DNA of 24,556 nt from RYN-433 sp036558265 (GTDB taxonomy: Bacteria > Planctomycetota > Phycisphaerae > Tepidisphaerales > Tepidisphaeraceae): NCBI GenBank assembly GCA_036558265.1, contig DATBFY010000568.1, positions 1 to 24,556 of the forward strand. Reading direction: 5' to 3'. The stretch's first letter is position 1. Each line of letters starts with the position of its first letter. Shown here piece by piece: positions 16,450-22,549 of the stretch. Position numbers and translations under genes: made by a program. The notes beneath the pieces are model-generated. The model saw only the letters and a program-made list of their open reading frames with translations, did no database searches and was not told where the DNA came from.

Positions 16450-17379
16450 TTATCCCGCGGCCGCCATGATCTGGTCCGTGATCACCTGCACGAGCTGTTC
16501 GATGTCTGTTTCGCCGTACTGCTGTGGCGCGAGGGCGGCGATCGCCTGCTCGAGGCCACCTTGGGCCGCCGTCTGCGGCGCCGGCGCCGTGCCGCCGATG
16601 TCGCGCTGGATGCGGCCTTTGGTCGCCACGTCCCCGCCGATGCGGGTCAGGAAGTCGGTGTTGCACGTAAACGTGCTCGGGTCCTTCTGCCGCGGGTCGG
16701 GCATGCCGAAGCGGGCCTTGAGATCGAGCAGTTCCTTCATCTCCGCCGAGTCCAGCGGCTTGATCGCCCCGACCTGCTTGGCCAGGATCAGGATCCGCGC
16801 GTACGCGTCCACGATCTCCAGCTTGTAGTAGCACTGTTCCAGGTCCGTATCGAAGCAGACCACGCCGTGGTTCTGCAGGAGGATCGTGTTCGCGTCCTTG
16901 ACGTACGGCAGGATGGATTCGCCCAGCCGCGTGTCCCCCGGGCAGACGTACCTGGCGGTCCTCACCGCGCCGAGGAACACCTCGGCCTCGGGGTGAATGC
17001 ACGTGGGCAGCTCGACGCCGGCGATCGCGAACGCCGTCGCGTGGGGCGGGTGGCTGTGGATCACGCAGGTGACGTCGGGCCTGGCCTTGTAGATGGCCAG
17101 GTGCATCAGGATCTCGCTGGTGCGCTTGCGCTTGCCGGAGATCTGCTTTCCTTCGCCATCGACGACGCACAGGTCATCGGGCTTGAGGTTCCCCTTGCTG
17201 ATGCCCGTCGGCGTGCAGAGGAAGCGGTCGGGCCCGAGGCGATACGAGTGATTGCCCTCGTTGCCCGCGCAAAAGCCCTTGAGCCAGATGCGTCGACCGA
17301 CGTCGCACATCTGCTCCTTGAGCTTGAATTCGCTGATGCGCGGCGTGCCGTTCGAACGACCATTACCGTTGTAAGCCAT
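16450..17379 (-). CDS. Class II aldolase (FucA/RhaD-like), microcompartment cargo
   Basis: 309 residues. Zinc-dependent class II aldolases of the FucA/adducin fold cleave fuculose 1-phosphate (or rhamnulose 1-phosphate) to DHAP and L-lactaldehyde. The key residues are present: E89 in TSEILMH (catalytic Glu), H108 and H110 in VIHSHPPH, and H171 in LLQNHGVV (zinc ligands). GNEGNHS and PTGISKG near 39-63 match the phosphate site. Standard FucA has about 215 residues. Here about 75 are added at the C-terminus: a Gly/Pro linker, an amphipathic helix near EQAIAALAP and a final one, ETDIEQLVQVITDQIMAA, like the encapsulation peptides that direct enzymes into microcompartments. A C-terminal tag of this kind is known for the PVM aldolase. 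Upstream is a BMC-P gene and downstream the TIM-barrel gene. Exact sugar specificity cannot be read from the sequence. Confidence 0.9.
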   Translation of the reverse strand: MAYNGNGRSNGTPRISEFKLKEQMCDVGRRIWLKGFCAGNEGNHSYRLGPDRFLCTPTGISKGNLKPDDLCVVDGEGKQISGKRKRTSEILMHLAIYKARPDVTCVIHSHPPHATAFAIAGVELPTCIHPEAEVFLGAVRTARYVCPGDTRLGESILPYVKDANTILLQNHGVVCFDTDLEQCYYKLEIVDAYARILILAKQVGAIKPLDSAEMKELLDLKARFGMPDPRQKDPSTFTCNTDFLTRIGGDVATKGRIQRDIGGTAPAPQTAAQGGLEQAIAALAPQQYGETDIEQLVQVITDQIMAAAG

Positions 17380-17389
17380 GTGTCTCGTA

Positions 17390-17410
17390 ACACGGGCGCC
17401 CCGCCCGTGT
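17390..17410. repeat. Perfect CACGGGCG palindrome in a 34-bp gene gap
   Basis: ACACGGGCG (17390-17398) and CGCCCGTGT (17402-17410) are perfect 9-bp arms around a three-base loop, in the gap between the third BMC-P gene and the aldolase start at 17379. The core is shared with 7108-7136 and both halves of 18653-18716. It leaves little room for a ribosome site before the aldolase gene. Confidence 0.85.
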
Positions 17411-17413
17411 CTC

Positions 17414-17707
17414 CTAAATCTCCAAGCCGACGACGACCGTGTCCAAAATCGCCGCGTTATATGCGTCCAGCGGCACGCGCTTCTCCGGGTAGAACGGCAT
17501 GCACGCCTCGCGGCTTTCGCTGACGGCGATCAGATCGCCTTCGGCGGCGCCGAGGTGGTCGTAGCAGACCAGCGTTTCGGTGGTCTTCCTCGCGTGGCCC
17601 GAAAGCGCAAAGCGATCCTGGATCGCGACCAGCAGGAAGCGTCCGCCGACGAGCGTTTCGTAGCTCTGGCTGAGCGTCACCCGGCCGATGACCCTGCCCA
17701 CGCGCAT
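17414..17707 (-). CDS. BMC-P pentameric shell protein (EutN/CcmL family)
   Basis: 97 residues, the usual EutN/CcmL length. MRVGRVIGRVTLSQSYETLVGGRFLLV is the family opening (V-G-x-V-x-x-T at the pentamer interface). AAEGDLIAVSES corresponds to the conserved G-D-x-V turn, and LDAYNAAILDTVVVGLEI to the closing V-D strand. Pentamers of this family cap the vertices of microcompartment shells. The start is fixed by an overlap: the stop of the RpiB-like gene and this ATG share a base (TGATG at 17709-17705), which suggests translational coupling. It is one of three distinct BMC-P genes here. The sequence LVCYDHLGAAEG fits this family more closely than the other two fit each other. Confidence 0.93.
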   Translation of the reverse strand: MRVGRVIGRVTLSQSYETLVGGRFLLVAIQDRFALSGHARKTTETLVCYDHLGAAEGDLIAVSESREACMPFYPEKRVPLDAYNAAILDTVVVGLEI

Positions 17708-18390
17708 CAGTGCCGCCCTCCCCCGCCGCCGCAGCCGCACGCCGGCGTCGCCTCGGCCGCCAGTTCCTTCATCTGCCGCGCGAGTTCCTCCGAAGGCTCC
17801 CGCCGCGCCCGCACGAAGCGGGACAGGAGGTTTCGGATCTCGGAGAACGACTTGCGCGGATACTCGATCACCAGCACGTTCGCCGCGACGCTTGCGATGG
17901 CGGATTCGAGCGATTCGAACGTGGTCCCGAGCACCGCCCGCAAGACGGGCGAGCGGTTGGCCAGCACCAGCGCCGCCCCGCCGCTGGCGAGCATCAGCAC
18001 GCCGCCGGTCGCCTTGTTCTGTTTCACCTCGGCGGCAATCCGCTTGATCACCGGCACGAGCTGCTTGCCGTCGGCCGGCAGGTCGATGGCCAGCAGGTTG
18101 GATTCCTTCGCCACCGCGCCCGCCGCCGCCTTGGCCGCCCCGCAGGGGCCGTCGCACCACCAAAGGAACGCCCCGCTCGCCGTTTGCGGTTTGGTCGCGC
18201 TCCCCTCGCCGATCGGCTTGGCGGACCCATTCCCCTGCGTCTTCACGAGTTCATCCGGTCCGTACCCCACCTGGATTCGCCTGGCGCGCGCCCAGTCCAC
18301 CGCCAGCGGTGTCAGTCGCGCGCCGTACGGCAGCACGACGTGGCCGTTGGTTTTGTGCAGGTCTTCGAGTTGACGCGCCGTAAAGATCAT
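17707..18390 (-). CDS. RpiB/LacAB-like microcompartment-associated protein
   Basis: 227 residues, starting at the ATG that overlaps the previous stop (ATGA, 18390-18387). A longer frame from 18417 is unlikely because it would run into the upstream gene. The N-terminus (1-45, MIFTARQLEDLH, then GARLTPLAVDWARARRI) carries the LTPLA motif seen at the start of EutQ and related microcompartment proteins. The middle and C-terminal part resembles RpiB sugar-phosphate isomerases: GVLMLASGGAALVLANRSP aligns with the family's GVLICGTGIGxSIAANKxP, followed by LRAVLGTTFESLESAIA and ANVLVIE. The catalytic Cys of the CGTGIG motif is absent (ASGGAA), so isomerase activity is doubtful. CDGPCG near the middle and a CGCGGGGG tail suggest possible metal binding. 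It sits between two BMC-P genes with overlaps on both sides, so it is probably made in fixed ratio with shell proteins. Its role is unknown. Confidence 0.72.
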   Translation of the reverse strand: MIFTARQLEDLHKTNGHVVLPYGARLTPLAVDWARARRIQVGYGPDELVKTQGNGSAKPIGEGSATKPQTASGAFLWWCDGPCGAAKAAAGAVAKESNLLAIDLPADGKQLVPVIKRIAAEVKQNKATGGVLMLASGGAALVLANRSPVLRAVLGTTFESLESAIASVAANVLVIEYPRKSFSEIRNLLSRFVRARREPSEELARQMKELAAEATPACGCGGGGGRH

Positions 18391-18644
18391 TCGTCCGCAA
18401 TTCCAATGACAAACCACCGGGCCGGGCTCTTCTCATTCCCGATCAACTCCCGCGCGCCTTTGCCGTCGCTGTTGAGCACGACGACGTGGCCGATGCTGCT
18501 GCCGAGCTTATCCACCGCCAGGACCGGGTCGGCCTCGGGCTGGCGGTTCACGTTGAGCAGTTGCACCAGGACCATCCGCCACCCGTTGAGCGAGGGGTGC
18601 TTAATGGTCGATGTCGCGTGGCCAATGACACGTCCGAGCTGCAT
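18387..18644 (-). CDS. BMC-P pentameric shell protein (EutN/CcmL family)
   Basis: 85 residues. MQLGRVIGHATSTIKHPSLNGWRMVLVQLL is a standard EutN/CcmL start, with the hydrophobic strand and the loop that carries the substrate name in other members. KLGSSIGHVVVLNSDGKGARELIG and the end RWFVIGIADE match the family core and last strand. It would form pentameric vertices. It is the shortest of the three BMC-P proteins. Its stop overlaps the start of the RpiB-like gene. Upstream, a 77-bp gap filled with a large palindrome separates it from the aldehyde dehydrogenase gene, and the only candidate ribosome site is a poor GAGAG. Confidence 0.93.
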   Translation of the reverse strand: MQLGRVIGHATSTIKHPSLNGWRMVLVQLLNVNRQPEADPVLAVDKLGSSIGHVVVLNSDGKGARELIGNEKSPARWFVIGIADE

Positions 18645-18652
18645 TCAACTCT

Positions 18653-18716
18653 CGTAGCACGGGCGCCTCGCCCGTGACTTTTCTTGAACAAACACGGGCG
18701 GGGCGCCCGTGCTACG
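18653..18716. repeat. Nested CACGGGCG palindrome, 15-bp perfect arms
   Basis: CGTAGCACGGGCGCC (18653-18667) and its exact reverse complement (18702-18716) enclose 34 bases. Each half is itself a smaller hairpin: CACGGGCG with CGCCCGTG at 18658-18676, and again at 18693-18711. The mRNA could fold either as one long stem or as two adjacent hairpins. It occupies almost the whole gap between the aldehyde dehydrogenase stop (18722) and the second BMC-P start (18644). Confidence 0.9.
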
Positions 18717-18721
18717 GGCAA

Positions 18722-20197
18722 TTAGATCATCCTCAGAGATCCCGTGATCATGACTCGTCGATACCGCGTGAACGTCAGGGGCGTCGTGATCCCTTCGCCG
18801 GTCGGCGTGGCGATCGAGTAGCTGAGGTAGCCCTGGCCGCCCAGGCCCAGGCCGCTCATGCTCGGGCCGTTGACGACGAACAGGGTGGTGTTCGCTCGCC
18901 GGCCGAAGCGCGTCACCGTCTGCATGTTCCGCGAGTGGATCAGGGCGGTGTGCCGGTAACCGTGCTCGCTCTGGATCGCCAGGTCGATGGCCTGATCGAC
19001 GTCCTTGACGCGGACGAACGGCACGAACGGCATCATCTGCTCGTGCTGGACGAACAGGTGCTCGAAGTTCGTCTCGCCGACGAGCAACTGCGTCGCCGGC
19101 GGCACGCGCACGCCCGCGGCCTCGGCGAGGGCGGCCGCGTCCTTGCCGACGTAGTCCTTGTTCACGTGGTGCTTGCCGTCCTTCGGGTCGAGCGTGAACG
19201 CCTTCCTGGTCAGCCGCTCGATCTGCTCGGCGTTGAGGACGTAGCCGCCGGCGTTCTCCATCTTCGAGAGGAGCTTGTCGAAGATGCTTTCGACGGCGAA
19301 GACCTGCTTTTCGCCGATGCAGAGCAGGTTGTTGTCGTAGGCGGCGCCTTTGACGATCGAGGTGGCGGCGTTTTCGAGGCAAGCGGTCTCGTCCACGACG
19401 ACAGGGGGGTTACCCGGGCCGGCGACGATCGAGCGTTTCTTGGCGGCCAGCGCCGCCCGCGCGACGGCCGGTCCACCGGTCACGACCAGCAGGGGGATGC
19501 CGCGGTGATTGAAGATCGCCTCGGCGGTCTCGAGCGTGGGCGGGATCAGGATCGTCACCAGGTGCTCGATGCCGAAGCGCGCCGCGATGGCCTTGTTGTA
19601 CTCGCGCACCGCGTGGGCGGCGCAGTTAGCGCCGGACGGGTGCGGGTTGGCGACGATCGAGTTTCCCGACGCGACCATGTTGATCACGTTGGCCGAGAGC
19701 GTCGGCACGCTGTGCGTGACCGGGGTGATCACGCCGATCACGCCGTAGGGTGCGAACTCTTCGAGACAGACGCCGTTGGAGCCCGACAGGGCCTCGGTGC
19801 GCAGGAACTCGACGCCAGGCACCAGTTCCAGGATCTGGAGCTTCTCGATCTTGTGATCGAGGCGGCCGATCTTCGTCTCCTCGAACTCCATCTGGCCCCA
19901 GGCGGCGGCGTTGTCCCTGGCCATCTGCTTGACGAGCTTGACGATCGCGTCGCGGTCGTCGAGCGAGAGCGTGAGCAGCTTTTTCTGGGCCTCGGTGGCG
20001 GCGGCGACGGCCTGATCAACGTTGTCGAAGATGCCGTACTGGCCGATGGGAAAATCCACCCGCCGGGGCGACTCGGCGCGGCGGGCGTCGTTCGCCGGCG
20101 CGTCCTCTCCGGCGCGCACGCCACCGGATCGGTCAACCCGGCTCCCCAGACGCCGCATCACTTCCGCAACAACGTCTTGTACCAGCGCCTGATTCAT
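18722..20197 (-). CDS. CoA-acylating aldehyde dehydrogenase (PduP/EutE type)
   Basis: 491 residues. It oxidises an aldehyde with CoA and NAD+ to the acyl-CoA; in this pathway that would be lactaldehyde to lactyl-CoA. Residues 1-18 (MNQALVQDVVAEVMRRLG) form the amphipathic helix used as an encapsulation peptide by PduP and EutE, followed by a variable linker to about residue 48. The catalytic domain shows PYGVIGVITPVTHSVPT, the nucleotide-binding segment NPHPSGA, the VVTGGPAVARAAL helix, and the catalytic Cys293 in DNNLLCIGEKQ. GPSMSGLGLGGQGYLSYSIATPTGEG near the end is a family hallmark. A ribosome site AGAGG lies nine bases before the ATG. Neighbours are BMC-P genes on both sides. CoA and NAD are expected to be recycled inside the shell, by PduL and an unidentified oxidoreductase. 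Confidence 0.95.
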   Translation of the reverse strand: MNQALVQDVVAEVMRRLGSRVDRSGGVRAGEDAPANDARRAESPRRVDFPIGQYGIFDNVDQAVAAATEAQKKLLTLSLDDRDAIVKLVKQMARDNAAAWGQMEFEETKIGRLDHKIEKLQILELVPGVEFLRTEALSGSNGVCLEEFAPYGVIGVITPVTHSVPTLSANVINMVASGNSIVANPHPSGANCAAHAVREYNKAIAARFGIEHLVTILIPPTLETAEAIFNHRGIPLLVVTGGPAVARAALAAKKRSIVAGPGNPPVVVDETACLENAATSIVKGAAYDNNLLCIGEKQVFAVESIFDKLLSKMENAGGYVLNAEQIERLTRKAFTLDPKDGKHHVNKDYVGKDAAALAEAAGVRVPPATQLLVGETNFEHLFVQHEQMMPFVPFVRVKDVDQAIDLAIQSEHGYRHTALIHSRNMQTVTRFGRRANTTLFVVNGPSMSGLGLGGQGYLSYSIATPTGEGITTPLTFTRYRRVMITGSLRMI

Positions 20198-20202
20198 CTC
20201 GT

Positions 20203-20234
20203 CTTACCTCTGCGCCCTCTGCGTCTCTGCGGGG
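20203..20234. repeat. GCAGAG-type tandem repeat
   Basis: Read on the minus strand this is CCCCGCAGAGACGCAGAGGG followed by CGCAGAGGTAAG, three imperfect GCAGAG units of 7-9 bp. It fills the 39-bp gap between the first BMC-P gene and the aldehyde dehydrogenase. The last unit supplies the AGAGG that may serve as ribosome site of the dehydrogenase. Confidence 0.75.
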
Positions 20235-20236
20235 AT

Positions 20237-20566
20237 CTATCCCTGGGCCTGATAAAACGTCTTGCCCGCGAACACGGCCGAATCGACAATCCCGACCACG
20301 ACGGCGTCGGCGGGCAGGTTCTTGGTCTGCTCGGTCATCCGCGCGCTGCTTCCCTGGACGACCAGCACGAGCTGTCCCTCGCCGCAGCCGACCGCGTCGA
20401 GCGCCACGATCGCCCGCCCGGTGTTGCCCAGCGACGCGGGTCTGGTCGGCGTCGTCCCCTCGTCGTACTTGACGTTCAGGGGCTCGACGACGAGCAGTTT
20501 CTGCCCGTTGAGGACCTTGTCCTTCTGCGTGGCGACGACGTGACCGGTAACTCTAGCCAGGAACAT
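20237..20566 (-). CDS. BMC-P pentameric shell protein (EutN/CcmL family)
   Basis: 109 residues. I choose the ATG at 20566-20564 because GGAG lies five bases upstream and because the encoded MFLARVTGHVVATQKDKVLNGQKLLVV begins exactly as the family does. An in-frame ATG at 20605 would add thirteen residues read from the repeat element at 20589-20616. VALDAVGCGEGQLVLVVQGSSAR is the conserved core and ADAVVVGIVDS the last strand. A tail FAGKTFYQAQG follows. It is the longest of the three BMC-P proteins, with an insertion YDEGTTPTRPASLGN. It is expected to form a pentameric vertex, and three different BMC-P genes are usual in PVM loci. Confidence 0.93.
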   Translation of the reverse strand: MFLARVTGHVVATQKDKVLNGQKLLVVEPLNVKYDEGTTPTRPASLGNTGRAIVALDAVGCGEGQLVLVVQGSSARMTEQTKNLPADAVVVGIVDSAVFAGKTFYQAQG

Positions 20567-20588
20567 ATGAGCTCCGCTGATCGGAAAC

Positions 20589-20677
20589 GTGAAGACGTGA
20601 AACATGAAACATGAAGAGCACGGCTAACGGTGATCTTCATGTTTCATGTCTTCATGTTTCACTCATCGCCGTTAGCC
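20589..20677. repeat. Inverted CATGAAA repeat element overlapping a BMC-H stop
   Basis: Tandem GTGAAACATGAAACATGAAG-type units at 20589-20616 face their reverse complement at 20635-20662. The inner 15 bp of the arms (20602-20616 and 20635-20649) match perfectly. A second inverted pair, GGCTAACGGTGAT (20622-20634) and ATCGCCGTTAGCC (20665-20677), matches in 12 of 13 positions, and its right arm contains the stop codon of the BMC-H gene (20674-20672). The two pairings exclude each other, so alternative folds are possible. The element fills the gap between BMC-H and BMC-P genes. Confidence 0.85.
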
Positions 20678-20941
20678 CATCTTCGACACGTCCCCGTGCG
20701 GCCGCGGGATGACGTGGACGCTGACGACCTCGCCGACGCGGCCGGCCGCTTCGGCGCCGGCGTCCACGGCTGCGCGCACGGCGGCGACGTCGCCCTTGAG
20801 CGTGATCGCCACCAGGCCGCTGCCGACCTTGTGCTGCTCGACGAACGAGACGTTGGCGGCCTTAAGCGCCGCGTCGCACGCCTCCACCGCCGCCACGATT
20901 CCCTTGGTTTCGATCAAGCCGATTGCTTCGCCGTTGGCCAT
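20672..20941 (-). CDS. BMC-H hexameric shell protein
   Basis: 89 residues, the size of a plain single-domain BMC-H protein. EAIGLIETKGIVAAVEACDAALKAANV is the canonical start. HKVGSGLVAITLKGDVAAVRAAVDAG holds the pore loop (VGSG) and the conserved K-G-D-V hexamer interface, and VVSVHVIPRPHGDV the last strand. Hexamers tile the facets of the shell and pass small substrates through the central pore. The GGAG ribosome site lies six bases before the ATG and directly follows a CAACTA repeat. It is the shortest and least extended of three BMC-H paralogues; the AAVDAGAEAAGRVGE segment is nearly identical in all three. Confidence 0.96.
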   Translation of the reverse strand: MANGEAIGLIETKGIVAAVEACDAALKAANVSFVEQHKVGSGLVAITLKGDVAAVRAAVDAGAEAAGRVGEVVSVHVIPRPHGDVSKMG

Positions 20942-20952
20942 AACGCACTCCA

Positions 20953-20980
20953 GTTGCTAGTTGTTAGTTGTTCGTTGTCA
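20953..20980. repeat. CAACTA-type tandem repeat at an acetate kinase stop
   Basis: On the minus strand the element reads TGACAACGAACAACTAACAA then CTAGCAACT, four imperfect AACAACT-like units of about 7 bp. It starts in the acetate kinase stop codon (TGA, 20980-20978) and ends just before the ribosome site of the following BMC-H gene. Confidence 0.75.
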
Positions 20981-22087
20981 ATGTGCCGTCAGGACTGCCA
21001 CCGTTTGCCTTGCCACGATCAATTCCTCGTTGGTCGGGACGATCCAGATTTGCACGCCGGATTCGACGCGGCTGATCTTTTCTTCCCGGCCGCGGATCTG
21101 GTTCTTGGCGGGATCGAGCGAGATGCCGGCCCATTCCATGTTGCGGCAGATGGCCTCGCGGATGGCGATGCCGTTCTCGCCGATGCCGCCGGTGAACGCG
21201 AGCACGTCACACCCGCCCAGCGCCACCAGGTACGAGCCGATGAACGACCGGACGGATTCGACGAACGCGTCCACGGCGAGCCTGGCGCGGGCGTTGCCTT
21301 CGGCGGCGGCCTTCTCGACATCCCGCATGTCGGGCGACACGCCGCTCATCCCGAGCACGCCGCCTTCCTTGCAGAGCTTCTTGAAAATCTCATCGAGCGC
21401 GAGGCCGCTCTTGAGGAGCTTCTGAAGCGCGAAGGTGTCGAAGTCGCCGACGCGGTTGTTGTGCGGCACGCCGGACTGCGCCGTCATCCCGAACGAGTTG
21501 GCGACCGATTTGCCGCCGTCGATGGCGCAGATCGAGCACGAGCCGCCCAGGTGGCACGAGATCACGCGCCGGGCTTCGGGGACGATCTCCTTCACGCGCG
21601 TGGCGATGTACCGGTGCGATGCGCCGTGAAAGCCGTAGCGGCGGATGCCGAGTTTCTCGGTCCACTCGTGCGGGATCGCGTAGACCTGGCGCGCCAGCGG
21701 GATCGTCTGATGGAAGGCCGTTTCGAACGCGGCGACCTGGGGCGTGCTGGGCATCTTCTGGCGGAACGCGCGCATGGCCGCGATGTAGGGCGGATTGTGC
21801 GCCGGGGCCACGTCCGCGAACTGCTCCTGGATCGCGATCACCTCGTCGGTCACCCGCACCGCGCCGCTGATCGGCCCGCCGTGGACGGCCTTAAAGCCGA
21901 TCGCGTCGGGGCGGCGGGGCAGTTCCTTCAGGATGACCTCGATCACGTCGCCGTGGGTCGCGTAGGGCGAGCCGGATTGGCCGATGCGCTCGTAGCCGCC
22001 CTTGGCGAGCACGTCACCGCCTGCGTCCATGTCCAGGAGTTTGAACTTGAACGAGGTGCTGCCGAGATTGGCGACCAGGACGAGCAT
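20978..22087 (-). CDS. ackA: Acetate kinase family (acyl-phosphate to acid plus ATP)
   Basis: 369 residues, somewhat shorter than the usual 400. ASKHA-fold kinase that transfers phosphate from an acyl phosphate to ADP; here lactyl phosphate or acetyl phosphate made by PduL. Visible motifs: VANLGSTSFKFKL at the N-terminus (N7), KAVHGGP (66-72), FETAFHQTIP (121-130), GFHGASHRY (152-160), CHLGGS (178-183), VGDFDT (213-218) and FTGGIGEN (298-305). Several residues differ from textbook AckA: FK replaces the HR before VHGG (R91 in Methanosarcina numbering) and Glu122 replaces the catalytic Asp of FDTAFH. These are conservative changes that may reflect a different acyl phosphate. No encapsulation helix is visible, so the enzyme may be cytosolic. 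No Shine-Dalgarno precedes the ATG, because a TTCAGGG repeat begins four bases upstream. Confidence 0.93.
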   Translation of the reverse strand: MLVLVANLGSTSFKFKLLDMDAGGDVLAKGGYERIGQSGSPYATHGDVIEVILKELPRRPDAIGFKAVHGGPISGAVRVTDEVIAIQEQFADVAPAHNPPYIAAMRAFRQKMPSTPQVAAFETAFHQTIPLARQVYAIPHEWTEKLGIRRYGFHGASHRYIATRVKEIVPEARRVISCHLGGSCSICAIDGGKSVANSFGMTAQSGVPHNNRVGDFDTFALQKLLKSGLALDEIFKKLCKEGGVLGMSGVSPDMRDVEKAAAEGNARARLAVDAFVESVRSFIGSYLVALGGCDVLAFTGGIGENGIAIREAICRNMEWAGISLDPAKNQIRGREEKISRVESGVQIWIVPTNEELIVARQTVAVLTAH

Positions 22088-22090
22088 GAA

Positions 22091-22121
22091 GGGTTCAGGA
22101 GTTAGGGTTCAGGGTTCAGGA
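22091..22121. repeat. TTCAGGG-type tandem repeat abutting the acetate kinase start
   Basis: Four imperfect GGGTTCAG units (GGGTTCAGGAGTTAGGGTTC, then AGGGTTCAGGA) end three bases from the acetate kinase ATG. On the mRNA strand they read TGAACCC and TAACTCC, so the usual ribosome-site position is occupied by repeat sequence. Confidence 0.8.
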
Positions 22122-22150
22122 GGAACGAATTTACTCGAATGTCGTGATCC

Positions 22151-22180
22151 GATTCATCCTTCTGCCTTGATCCTTGAGCC
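22151..22180. repeat. CTTGATCC-type short repeat
   Basis: On the minus strand the element reads GGCTCAAGGATCAAGGCAGA then AGGATGAATC, three imperfect AAGGATCA/AAGGCAGA units directly after a BMC-H stop codon (22183-22181). Together with the TTCAGGG element it occupies most of the 93-bp gap to the acetate kinase gene. Confidence 0.6.
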
Positions 22181-22498
22181 TTAGAGCGAGGAGCCGCCGC
22201 CACCGGCGCCAAATCCGGCCAGCAGGTCCGGGTGCGGGCGGGCGATGACGTGCGAGGCGATCAACTCGCCCACGCGTCCGGCGGCCTCCGCGCCCGCATC
22301 GACGGCCGCCTTCACGCTGCCCACGTCACCGCGCACCATGGTGGTGACGAACGCCCCGCCGATCTGGATCGTCTTGACGACTTCGACGTTTGCGGCCTTG
22401 AGCATCGCATCGGTCGCCTCGACCGATCCGACCCAGCCCTTGGTCTCGATCAGCCCCAGTGCATTGCCAAACGCGCCGTTCCCATTCGCTTCCGACAT
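22181..22498 (-). CDS. BMC-H hexameric shell protein with extended ends
   Basis: 105 residues. The BMC core runs from about residue 12 (GNALGLIETKGWVGSVEATD) to about 92 (ELIASHVIARPHPDL). A short Asn/Gly-rich extension (SEANGNGAF) precedes it and a Gly-rich tail (AGFGAGGGGSS) follows. The pore loop is IQIGGAFV, with Gly-Ala where the paralogues at 20672 and 22550 have Gly-Ser-Gly, so this hexamer should have a different pore lining. KAAVDAGAEAAGRVGE is shared with both paralogues. The ribosome site GGAG is six bases before the ATG. Hexamers of this protein would tile shell facets. Confidence 0.95.
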   Translation of the reverse strand: MSEANGNGAFGNALGLIETKGWVGSVEATDAMLKAANVEVVKTIQIGGAFVTTMVRGDVGSVKAAVDAGAEAAGRVGELIASHVIARPHPDLLAGFGAGGGGSSL

Positions 22499-22511
22499 TG
22501 GATTCTCCGTA

Positions 22512-22544
22512 CTTCGTGCCTTCGTGCCTCGATGCCTTCGTGCC
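22512..22544. repeat. CTTCGTGC tandem repeat (CACGAAG family)
   Basis: Four 7-9-bp units (CTTCGTGC, CTTCGTGC, CTCGATGC, CTTCGTGC) fill the gap between two BMC-H genes. They are the reverse complement of the CACGAAG units at 16364-16440 but form only one arm, so no long hairpin arises here. Confidence 0.85.
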
Positions 22545-22549
22545 TGCTG

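Noticed and set aside
13930..17523. 1197-codon open frame on the plus strand
   Set aside because: It runs through the transglutaminase gene in another frame and then antisense to deoR, the TIM-barrel gene and the aldolase; the product is Arg/Pro/His-rich with no domain.
20567..20605. ATG at 20605 as start of the first BMC-P gene
   Set aside because: The extra thirteen residues come from the CATGAAA repeat, whereas ATG 20566 has GGAG five bases upstream and begins with the conserved EutN/CcmL sequence.
18674..22105. Two long plus-strand frames (18674-20614 and 20630-22105) across the microcompartment genes
   Set aside because: Both are antisense to the aldehyde dehydrogenase, shell and acetate kinase genes, whose proteins are recognised families; compositions are those of codon shadows.
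16364..22544. CRISPR-like array formed by the intergenic repeats
   Set aside because: Units are 7-9 bp, imperfect, without unique spacers, differ between gaps, and no cas gene is present.
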